This document shows positions 56,342 through 64,000 of a DNA stretch of 64,000 nucleotides, piece by piece. Numbering within the stretch: the stretch's first letter is position 1; the number at the start of each line of letters is the position of its first letter. Position numbers and translations under genes: made by a program. Under the pieces are notes generated by a model that saw only the letters and a list, made by a program, of their open reading frames with translations, was not told where the DNA came from and made no database searches. Source of the stretch: Fomitopsis serialis (Eukaryota; Basidiomycota; Agaricomycetes; Polyporales; Fomitopsidaceae); NCBI RefSeq assembly GCF_022376445.1, contig NW_025955137.1, positions 16,313 to 80,312 on the forward strand. Direction: 5' to 3'.

Positions 56342-58554
56342 ATGTTCGGTAAAAGCAGCAGACGTATATTCCCCCCACGATCCGAGCGTACAGCCTTGAT
56401 TTTTTCATCTGTTTGGTTCTCAGCCCATGCCTTGAAGTCATCGAACGCTTGGATCGAATCGTTCTTGTGCTTGAGATAATAGGCACGACCAAGACCAGTA
56501 TAGTCGTCAAGAAAGCTGATGAAATAACGCCATCCACCTATTGCAGTGGTACGCATAGGACCGTCCTCATCAGTATGAATGAGCTCAAGGGGCTTTGTAG
56601 CACGTTTAGCCGATGGGGGAAATGGAGCGCGATGAGACTTGCCCCACTGACACCCTGCACAAGGAGAAGAAGTATCCTTGGCACCAATGGAATCCACACC
56701 CTTAGTGTGCTTGGGAATCTGACGAATAACATCTTCAGACGAATGTCCGAAGCGTTCATGCCAGAGACGAAAATTCGACTTGTCTGTAGACTTTGCCGAT
56801 TGCGGTGTCAAAATGTCTAGGTACAACATATAGAGATTATTGAAGGGCTTATGGTGTGCCTCCATGATCATGTTACCACAGACTCGACCTTGCGAAATAG
56901 GTTGGTCATAGATGACCATACGACCTCCTCCCTGAACTAGGGTAAAACCTGATTGCTCAATAACACCAGTAGAAAATAGGCGACCAGATGCGGCAGGGAT
57001 GTAAGCAACATTTGTAATAGTTGCTTTAACATGTTTCCCTTCAACGTGCACAACACCTTTGATGGTCCCTTCTCCATAAGCTGCAATCTTAGACTTGCCG
57101 GCTGTACCAAAAATCATGGGTTCCTCGTAAGGAGTATAGTCCCAAAAATCAGCCATGTCGTTGGTGATTGTCTTCGACGCACCAGAATCCATAATCCAGT
57201 CAGTCATTCTTCCAGAAGCGGAGTGACCCGCAGTATACCAGGAAGCAGTCATAGTATTAGCTGAAGACGACACGGAGGATTCTACAGTTACAACATTTGT
57301 GGAGTCTGAAGTAGTAGCAGCGTTGGAGGAACCAGAACCAGATTGTCCGTTACCATTGCCCTTGCCCTTATTCTTCCCTTTGCCTTTGCCCTTGTTGTCC
57401 TTTTTCCCCTTGCCGCCACCCTTATTTTGGGGGCGCAAATGCGGGTACTTTGTCCAACAATTCTCACTGCCGTGATTTCCACCGCAGTGACCACAGGGAC
57501 CCGATGACTTGTGCTTGACCTGGGATGTCTTGGACGCAGACTGTCCCATACCAGACCGGCGGAGAGATTCTTCGGCAAGAATCTTCGACTGAACAGAGTC
57601 GACCTTGAGATCCTTGATGTTCTGCGTCGCCATGAGCGCAGAGATCATCGATTGATAGGATTCAGGCACCTTCGACAGAAGGAGAAGAGCCTGGGTCGAT
57701 TCACCGAGAGTTATGCCACCAGCCGTAATCTCCTTAAGCCGAGTAACCAGCTTGTTGATCTGATCCTGCAGAGGTTTGGAATCAGACATCTCCGGAGACT
57801 TGATCACCGACTGGAAGAGACTCCAGACGAATGCCGTGTCGGGTGTACCAAAGGCTGTCTTAAGGGCCGCCCACATTTCCTTAGCGGTCTTGAGTTCACC
57901 ACTAGATCCCTCGAGCAAATGATGCATCGAGCGATCAGTCCGCATAAATAGAACACCCTGAGCACGGGCATTCTGTTTCTTGTACTCTGTGTCGGTAGTT
58001 ACTGTTGCAATAACAGCGGGCCAGGCCTCTATGAATATTAAATAACCGCGCATAGCGGCAGACCAGTCAGCGTATTGAGACGCTGAAGAGAGCTTAGGGA
58101 TATTGTCTGGCTTGACGTCACCCATGGTTGCGGATAAGAGGATAAATTCGCCTTGTGTGTCGGGCGAAGAAGGAGGTTCTGGTGTAAATAACTCGAAGGG
58201 TAATTCCTCCGGTTCAGGTGTTTGAGATCTCGACTCAGGGAGCGAGATTAAATGTTCAGGTTTTGGAGGTGACTCCGAAAATTCGTTGGCGAATAGGAAA
58301 TTGTCTTGCCAAGCTTCGACAGCGATACCAGCTTTGAAGCCTCGAGGAAAATCACCAGATGGTGTGTGGTAACGGTTTGGACAATGAGTGTTATCACAGT
58401 TCCACCAGGTTTGATCGTCGTCTCTATAATGAGCGTCGCAAACCTCCTCGTAGTCGTATAGATGGTAGTGGTTTGAACAATCGTATGAGTCGTCTGACTC
58501 TTCGCCTGAAGAGACCTGAGTCTCTGCAAATGTCTCCTCTTGAGACGTTGCCAC
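56215..58554 (-). CDS. copia gag, protease and integrase N-part (frame broken at 56371-56376)
   Basis: Residues 1-140 form an unusual acidic lead with a Cys/His cluster (WWNCDNTHCPNRYHT). The copia Gag core follows from about 142 (MGDVKPDNIPKLSSASQYAD, MWAALKTAFGTPDTAFV). A zinc knuckle CGHCGGNHGSENC has three residues, not four, between second Cys and His; a Gly/Lys-rich tract follows. Protease has WIMDSGASKTIT. Integrase shows the HHCC domain (LWHERFGHSSEDV, CAGCQWGK), the first Asp in LIHTDEDGPM and the second in VRSDRGG. Right after that the run of six G (C6 at 56371-56376 on plus) shifts frame and the last 40 residues are nonsense. Seven G would continue into 53969-56341. Confidence 0.93.
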   Translation of the reverse strand: MATSQEETFAETQVSSGEESDDSYDCSNHYHLYDYEEVCDAHYRDDDQTWWNCDNTHCPNRYHTPSGDFPRGFKAGIAVEAWQDNFLFANEFSESPPKPEHLISLPESRSQTPEPEELPFELFTPEPPSSPDTQGEFILLSATMGDVKPDNIPKLSSASQYADWSAAMRGYLIFIEAWPAVIATVTTDTEYKKQNARAQGVLFMRTDRSMHHLLEGSSGELKTAKEMWAALKTAFGTPDTAFVWSLFQSVIKSPEMSDSKPLQDQINKLVTRLKEITAGGITLGESTQALLLLSKVPESYQSMISALMATQNIKDLKVDSVQSKILAEESLRRSGMGQSASKTSQVKHKSSGPCGHCGGNHGSENCWTKYPHLRPQNKGGGKGKKDNKGKGKGKNKGKGNGNGQSGSGSSNAATTSDSTNVVTVESSVSSSANTMTASWYTAGHSASGRMTDWIMDSGASKTITNDMADFWDYTPYEEPMIFGTAGKSKIAAYGEGTIKGVVHVEGKHVKATITNVAYIPAASGRLFSTGVIEQSGFTLVQGGGRMVIYDQPISQGRVCGNMIMEAHHKPFNNLYMLYLDILTPQSAKSTDKSNFRLWHERFGHSSEDVIRQIPKHTKGVDSIGAKDTSSPCAGCQWGKSHRAPFPPSAKRATKPLELIHTDEDGPMRTTAIGGWRYFISFLDDYTGLGRAYYLKHKNDSIQAFDDFKAWAENQTDEKIKAVRSDRGGNIRLLLLPNICANLVLNISSQCRTLLNRMGELSAGIGPLLRRLCLCCIMLD

Positions 58555-58611
58555 AGTTGTGATGCTTCACTGAAAAATATTCCAGGAACAAAGATAAAAT
58601 TTGTGACGCGA

Positions 58612-59418
58612 CTACAAATACTTGTCTACCCAAGCCAAGTGATTGCCCTTGTGCAAGTCCCCAACTTTCCTAGTAACCTTAGAAAGGTTCTTGCTAAGCT
58701 CCTTGAAGGAGATCTTCCCAATCAGCTCGCAGACAAGCTTGACGTCGTTGAGCGCGTCGTGCGACCACGAATGACCCTCTGTCTCAAAGTGAGAACAGAC
58801 CCAATTGAACCGACGTCCAAAAGCGTTGAGGTTGTCGGTGAGTGACCAGCGAACAGTGTCGCGCAGCTTGTGGGTGAAGAGAGGGTGAAGGCGCTTCTGA
58901 ACGGCGAAGAGACGCTTCGTGAGGATGGCGGCCTTCTCCGTCTGAGACTTCTTCTTGAAGTCGGCGTCAAACGGCTTAAGGGCTGTGATAGGAAGGGGAA
59001 GAGGTACGCCTTCGATGCGTGCGATAAGGGAAGCCTTGGCAGCTTCTTTGGCGGCGGTTTCAGCGGCAAGCGTAGCAGCGTACTCCGCACGTCGAGCTTC
59101 AAGGAGTGCCCTAGAGTCGTCTGCCTTCAACTGGAGCTCCTCAAGCTGCTGCTCAAGGGTCTTGCGACAGGACGCCTTCGGGGGACGAGAGGTGTCAGGG
59201 CGACGATAGGTGGGACGGCGAGGGCGCGGGGTAGGAGTGAGGATGATATCGATCTGGCGATCGATGGGTAGATGACCGTATAAACGCTGATGACGCTCAG
59301 CAACAGCGCTAGTGTCGGCGTCGCCTACGTCGTATCTCTCACGACGAGACGGTGGAAAAACTTCGTAATTGCTCTTGCGAGCTACCCTGGAAATGCGCTT
59401 GGACAAGGCTTTGGGCAC
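58612..59418 (-). CDS. extra 268-residue ORF upstream of copia gag
   Basis: Lies between the primer site and gag, same strand, 57 nt before the gag start. Starts MPKALSKRISRVARKSNYEV, strongly basic. A middle coiled coil (KTLEQQLEELQLKADDSRAL, EYAATLAAETAAKEAAKA) follows, then PLPLPITALKPFDADFKKKS, KRLFAVQKRLHPLFTHKL, WSLTDNLNAFGRRFNWVCSH and KLVCELIGKISFKELSKNL. No known domain recognised. Standard copia elements have no ORF here. It may be an accessory protein or captured host sequence; there is no start-codon or splice evidence for fusion to gag. Confidence 0.7.
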   Translation of the reverse strand: MPKALSKRISRVARKSNYEVFPPSRRERYDVGDADTSAVAERHQRLYGHLPIDRQIDIILTPTPRPRRPTYRRPDTSRPPKASCRKTLEQQLEELQLKADDSRALLEARRAEYAATLAAETAAKEAAKASLIARIEGVPLPLPITALKPFDADFKKKSQTEKAAILTKRLFAVQKRLHPLFTHKLRDTVRWSLTDNLNAFGRRFNWVCSHFETEGHSWSHDALNDVKLVCELIGKISFKELSKNLSKVTRKVGDLHKGNHLAWVDKYL

Positions 59419-59523
59419 TTGTCACAGAGCGGCTAAACAGTAGTCCAAATAAGGACAAAATATGCCAACTCACTCTTTCAAGAGTTGGGCTTTGGTTGCG
59501 CAAAAGGTACAGGTGATATAAAC

Positions 59524-59547
59524 GATCAGAGCGCGGGGCTCATAACC
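59524..59547 (-). other. copia primer binding site, internal initiator-tRNA type
   Basis: Directly inside the 5' LTR the minus strand reads GGTTATGAGCCCCGCGC. Its complement GGGGCTCATAACC matches the anticodon stem-loop of initiator Met tRNA (CAU anticodon). So priming is by a cleaved half-tRNA, as in Drosophila copia and yeast Ty5, not by the tRNA 3' end. Confidence 0.7.
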
Positions 59548-60048
59548 TGTTGAAGTGAAAGAGGTTTAGAAGGGCTTGTTAGGCCAGTGGAAGTGAAGGA
59601 CAGTAGAGTGGAGTGAACAGACCTATCCCAGAGGGAAGACTCTGATGCTAGGCAGGCAGAAGAGAGGAGAGATCGTTATCCATTAGGGGGGAATCACCCT
59701 AGTATATATACATGTCTGGGACTGATCACATGCTACATCAGTAAGCAGATCAGTAATCACTAAGTCCGAGTTTTAGGGAAATGAGTAAGCCTTAACTCCA
59801 GAGATAGGGATATGCATAAGCGTCCATGTGATCAAGGAATGTACTGGAAGGTCATGGAACATGCCGGAAGGGAGTGGAATGATCCAGAATAAGTCTGGAA
59901 CAGTGTAGATCGGTCTGGAGCGAGTCACAAGATGAGTCCAGACAGAGTCCATCAAAAGAATGTATGTAATACTACATCGCAGAACACAAGTCCATATATG
60001 TACGTAACTGATAAGATAAGATAACACTGGAAAGTCGGAAGTTCAACA
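59548..60048 (-). repeat. copia 5' LTR
   Basis: Same as 53458-53957 except six G at 59686-59691. Contains the promoter of the minus-strand transcript. Confidence 0.95.
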
Positions 60049-60589
60049 TCTGGTGTATATAAAATTGTACAAGCGGAACACATCGTGATCAACGGGGGCG
60101 CTGCCAGGACAAATTTAGGTCCCACCGGATCAGTCTTTGTGGGTTGCTCAAGACACCCCAAGCGCTATACGACAGGTTAAAAAGAAGTGACCAACTATAC
60201 AAGAGGTCTTCAAGCGTTGCCCGTAGGTTGATGTAGCTCTTTGGGCTATATGAGCTGTTGGGCGGCCAAAGCGTTTTTCCTGATGAACGTTTTATACCAG
60301 TTGGTACGTATTGTAACCACGTCAGCGACACCGCGGGCGCAGCATCAGCCACCACCGCCCTGCTCACCACGTTTCGTAGCTTCCTCGTGACCCGCCGTCT
60401 CCTCCGCTAGTGTTCTACTGGATACCATGGTAACCTATGGATGGTTTTGTGGCTGACAATAACTCGGAATATGAGCCTCTGTGCAGCTGCTGCAGTGCTG
60501 CCAGTCAAGGCTATTACATAAGCATGTATTAGTCAGCACTCAGTAGTGCAAGCACAAGTTGTGAAAGCTAGATGTAGTGGCGAGCTGCG
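60049..60589. other. spacer in X right of the nested copia
   Basis: Starts with the second TCTGG target copy. No gene recognised; 93-residue minus frame at 60089-60370 resembles nothing. Confidence 0.4.
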
Positions 60590-60840
60590 AGCCACAAAAG
60601 TTTTGGACATACGAGCCACAAAACTTTTAGATAGAGCAAGTGACAAAGATTTTAGATAGAGTGAGTTGTGAAATTTTTTGATTTACTAAGTGGCAAAAGT
60701 TTGAGATGGAGCGAGTTGCAAAACTTTTAGATGGAGCAAGTCGCAAAATATTTGGATGGAGCGAGGTCGCAAAACTTTTTGATATGGTGGATTACATTTT
60801 CTTTGATATGGGATAATAAAGCATCAAACGGTACACCATA
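60590..60840 (-). repeat. X right terminus and subterminal tandem array
   Basis: Inverted copy of the array at 33166-33462: units like GGAGCGAGTTGCAAAACTTTT with AGAT, about nine of them. The 38-bp terminus ends at CACCATA (60840). Confidence 0.8.
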
Positions 60841-61227
60841 CAAGCCTTGGTACCCTTGACAGTGCGGGTCTTATCACCCTTGATGCCCGGCACTGCGATG
60901 CATCTGCGTCATCCAAATATCTGCGAGATGTGCGTACCATCCTTGTTCTGTTTGAGTCATTTCCATTTTGCGTGAATGGTACGACCGATCGTTTCAATCC
61001 TACAGATACTCAAGGAACATTCGTACGGCATACGCGGCTCATGAAGTGATTGATGATATCTAACAGCCGCGACAGCATCCCCGGTCTGCACTGGACATGC
61101 CTTCCTACCGACAGTGCCTGGTCTTCATCCCAGAAAAGGTGTTTGCTACTGCTACCTTACAAGTATTATGATCCGGACACAGGGAAGCTCACCCTTACCA
61201 AGTCTGGCGACCATGCACCTCGGATCG
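60841..61227 (+). pseudogene. P7 fragment, second copy
   Basis: The 387 bp of P7 that precede X at 32779-33165 are repeated here without its 5' part. No promoter or coiled coil remains. Confidence 0.85.
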
Positions 61228-61524
61228 TATGGTGTACCATTTGACGCTTTATTATCCCATATCAAAAAGTTTGTAACTCACCGTATCAAAAAGTTTCGCG
61301 ACCTCACTCCATCCAAAAATTTTGCAACTCGCTCCATCTAAATTGTTGCGCAACTCGCTCAATCTAAAAGTTTCGCAACTCGCTCCATCTCAAACTTTCG
61401 CCACTCACTAAATCAAAAGGTTTCGCCAATCGCTCCATCTAAAAGTTTCGCCACTTGCTCCATCTAAAAGTTTTGCACTGCCACCATATCTAAAAAGTTT
61501 TTGGTGCCCACCATTGTATAACAC
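61228..61524 (+). mobile_element. left terminus of a second X copy
   Basis: Same TATGGTGTACC terminus and tandem array as 33166-33462. Together with the right array at 60590-60840 it brackets the P7 fragment as an inverted pair. Confidence 0.85.
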
Positions 61525-61541
61525 TCGCTCAATATATTGTT

Positions 61542-63391
61542 CTCGCGCCAAACGACACGCTCAGCAGCGCCGACGATGCGCTACGACACCGAGGGTGTTA
61601 TGCGTCACGAGCCCGCGTCGACGATGGGCGCTCCGAGCGCTGCTCAGTGCTCTCGACCGCCACCACCTCGTCTCTCACCGCGATTCAGGCAGCTACACCA
61701 ATCGCCCGACTGCACTAGGAGCATCCGACGACCCTGCATGTGGACAAGACCGCTCCTCCTTCCTCGCCTGGTTCAGAAGCTCCACCCGGGAGCCCTTCAC
61801 TCGACTCTCGCACGAGGCGCGTGAAGTCCAGCACCAAGCCACAGAACCACGAGAACGCGGAGCCGGGAGCGCAAAGGGAGGCGAAGGAGGAGGAGAGGAA
61901 GGGAGAGGAGAGGGAAGGGCATAGGTCAAGCAAAAGAAAGGAGCATGAAGGCTCATCCACCACAGGTATGTCTTCGTTGGACTTCTCCGCCTCGCTGCCT
62001 TCGCTCCTAGTGCCGGCCCCAGCAGGCATACAGAATGTGATAACTACAGTCGGCAACGTGCGTGTCTCGATAAAGATCCTGCGACGCAGCACTCACTGAT
62101 CTTCGGGCCACCGTCGCCCAGGCTTCTCACGGCGTCCGCATCTTCCACAAGCCCCGCCTCTCTGCGGCACCATTCGACTCTTCCCCTGGGTCGGTCCGTG
62201 ATCGATGTCGCGTCCTCGAGTACTGGCGCCTCCAGTCCTGCGCTGGGTTCCGTCACCAGTCCGACGCCTCCACCCGAGGTGGTCAGTCCGCGCAAGCAAG
62301 AGCGCGCGGGATTGGAGTGCGCCAACTCTAGCGAACCGACGACTATCCTGCATGATGCATATTCCCGTCCGCACGCCTCACTCCAGTGCAAGTTCGTGTT
62401 CCACGTCTCGCTCCCAGTCTCCCCTCCCACCGGGATACTAAGACCAGGCTGCTAACAACCTCCGGTCTTTGAGGATATTGGTGGGTGACCCAGTTGACCC
62501 GATCATGACCACCCTGTACCAGCTGATTGGCATTGCGACGGACATTCAGGAGATGCCCATCAACCAGCTTACTGCAAACCCGAAGGTCTGCGAGCAGCGC
62601 GTGCAGAACATTGGTAAAGCGTGGGACGAGCACCCGGATTGGCACGGACGCAACTGGTACGTCTTCCGTGCCTCGCCATAATCGGAATCCACAAGAACGG
62701 CACGTGGGCTGCGCACAAGACCATCGAGTGCGCGCAGACTCTAGACGAAGTGGCTCTCGTCACGCAGAACTTGAGGCCCTACGTCCCGCCGCTCTTGTTG
62801 GACCAGTTCGGTAACTACGTCGTGCAGTAAGTGTGAGAGTACGTGTGTATGGGGATGCATACTAATAGCCGGGTAGATGCTGCCTACGCTTCGGCGCACC
62901 CGCCACCAACTTCGTGTTCGACGCGATGGTCGGCCGACTCTGGGAGATTGCTCAAGGCCGCTTCGGAGCTCGTAGCATGCGTGCCTGCCTCGAGAGCAGC
63001 AACATCACCGCCAGCCAGCAGCGCCGCATCACTACTGCGATCATCCTGAACTTGATCCCTTTGGCGACGAACCCGAACGGCGCGCTGCTTCTGACGTGGC
63101 TGCTGGGCACGCCGAACTTCCCGTTGAGGTGAAACTTGCTCGCGCCGCGATTCACGCCGCACTTTTCGTACCTGCGCACCGCCGCACCCACAAGCTCGCC
63201 GCGCTCACCGCGCTCAGGATCGTCAACCAGAAGGTCGAGCCCGAGGCGTCTACGCAGATCGTCGAGGCCCTCTTCTCGTCGCCGGGCGATCACGTCCTTA
63301 CCGACATGCTGGGCGGTCAGGTTAATGATGTCTCTGTTGTCCACAAGATCTTGACGAGCCCCTTCGTCGACCATGAGACACTGAGAGCTTC
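61542..63391 (+). pseudogene. captured PUF fragment, second copy
   Basis: Same as 33480-35329 with two transitions. Same introns, same junction into the coiled coil. Confidence 0.8.
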
Positions 63392-64000
63392 TTTCCAGCA
63401 CACCGACTTGCAAGCCACTTACTACCTTCTCCGTCGCTATACCGAACTACAGCGCAAGTACACAGAGCGCAAAGCGAGTTTCATGGTCTTGCAGGAGGGA
63501 TGTGAAGCCCTCGAGGCAAAACTCTGTCGCGTGCAGGAGATATGTCATGACCTGCAAGAACAACTCTCTGCGCAAGAGGAGACGGCACAAGCAAGATACG
63601 AGGAGCTCGAGCGGTTACGCGCTGACGAACGCCAGGAACTCAAGAACGCCGAGGCAGAGCTTCGGGACCAGCTTGCGAAGCGGGAACGCACCTGGACTGG
63701 GTACGTAATTAGTTCGATCCTGGCATGAATTCCCACTGATCCGCCCGCGTAGGAAAGTACGTATGGCCTGCTTCTCATCCACTCCCGCGAGACTAATGAT
63801 GGGTCCCATTGATCTTAACAGTATGAGGTACTGAGTAACGAGTGTAAACAACTCACCGATGAGCTCCGAGAATGCGAGCGCAACCACCAGAACCCGCTTC
63901 CGGTACCTCCCCGGTACGACATCAGGACCGCCACTACTCGCAGACCTTCCCCGAGCACGACGACATGGTCATCATGCAAGACAAGGCCGATGAGCGGCCC
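63392..64000 (+). pseudogene. captured coiled-coil fragment, second copy, cut by window end
   Basis: Same as the first 610 bp of 35330-36833, with one G fewer at 63925-63926 and one A-to-G change. The window ends inside it. Confidence 0.8.

Larger units (their letters stand above)
53458..60048 (-). mobile_element. full-length Ty1/copia LTR retrotransposon nested in X
   Basis: Two LTRs (500 and 501 bp) start TGTTGAAG and end TTCAACA and differ, as far as I can see, only in a G run (five versus six). Both sides carry the target duplication TCTGG (53453-53457 and 60049-60053). Order on the minus strand: 5' LTR, primer site, extra ORF, gag-protease-integrase, RT-RNase H, polypurine tract, 3' LTR. 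Integrase before RT makes it copia. Near-identical LTRs mean very recent insertion. One base missing in the C6 run at 56371-56376 splits the polyprotein. Confidence 0.96.
33166..60840 (+). mobile_element. giant Plavaka-type DNA transposon X with cargo and nested copia
   Basis: The left end TATGGTGTACCATTTGACGC at 33166 is matched in inverse by GCATCAAACGGTACACCATA ending at 60840; the match continues through TTTATTATCCCATATCAAA (about 38 bp, few mismatches). Inside each end lies an array of roughly 25-bp units. Between them are captured host gene fragments, a DUF6532 gene, a dioxygenase gene, two unknown genes, a Plavaka transposase, one more unknown gene and a nested retrotransposon. Without the 6.6-kb copia element and its target repeat X is about 21 kb. 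A target duplication cannot be seen because P7 does not resume to the right. That all the cargo belongs to one element is inferred from the termini and the tandem copy. Confidence 0.65.
60841..64000 (+). repeat. copy 2 of the tandem duplication, runs off the window
   Basis: Begins exactly after the right terminus of X and restarts at the P7 position 32779. Same order as copy 1. The right breakpoint lies outside the window. Confidence 0.95.

Noticed and set aside
56215..56380. Programmed frameshift between copia gag-integrase and RT frames
   Set aside because: The shift lies inside the integrase core right after VRSDRGG, not between gag and pol. One extra G in the run restores the usual sequence, so a deletion or error is more likely.
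1..64000. CRISPR arrays, rRNA, tRNA genes, bacterial operons
   Set aside because: None seen; the sequence is fungal and the regular repeats present are transposon subterminal arrays or a coding minisatellite. The tRNA-like bases at 59524-59547 are a primer site, not a gene.

Overview
The window is eukaryotic, from a filamentous basidiomycete, most likely an Agaricomycete and probably Polyporales. Genes are split by many 45-65 bp GT-AG introns. The families seen are typical of that group: a fungal PQ-loop protein, a group II PLP decarboxylase, a secreted 10-Cys protein, UPF3, DUF6532, DUF6697-type proteins, a Plavaka transposase and a Ty1/copia element. I cannot name the species.

Left part (1-33 kb). 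A PQ-loop membrane protein gene (339-1561) is followed by about 9 kb of gene-poor, worn sequence holding relics and one secreted Cys-rich gene (4349-4912). From 10.3 to 33.2 kb lies an expanded family of seven genes that pair an N-terminal coiled coil with a C-terminal domain I read as DUF6697-like (P1-P7: five on the minus strand, P1 and P7 on plus). They are interleaved with an aromatic amino acid decarboxylase gene (13558-15605), a relic of it (21083-22275), relics of the PQ-loop gene, and a complete UPF3 nonsense-mediated-decay gene (29601-31245). A decarboxylase/coiled-coil tail-to-tail block has been duplicated and one decarboxylase copy has decayed.

Right part (33.17-60.84 kb). A giant inverted-repeat-bounded element, called X here (27,675 bp), sits inside P7. 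Its ends carry about 38-bp near-perfect inverted termini followed by arrays of about 25-bp repeats. X carries, in order: a chimera of captured host gene pieces (Pumilio repeats fused to a coiled-coil gene, introns kept); a DUF6532 gene with an early stop; a multi-exon gene ending in a 2-oxoglutarate/Fe(II) dioxygenase fold; two unrecognised genes; an apparently intact Plavaka transposase; and another unrecognised gene. A very young copia retrotransposon (53458-60048, LTRs differing only in one G run, perfect 5-bp target duplication) is nested in X. Immediately after the right end of X the sequence restarts inside P7 at a constant offset of 28,062 bp, so part of P7 plus the left end of a second X copy fills 60841-64000.

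A cross-cutting caution: several otherwise good genes are broken by single-base changes, mostly in runs of G. Near-identical copies differ at such runs too. Many apparent frameshifts may therefore be sequencing errors and not pseudogenes.
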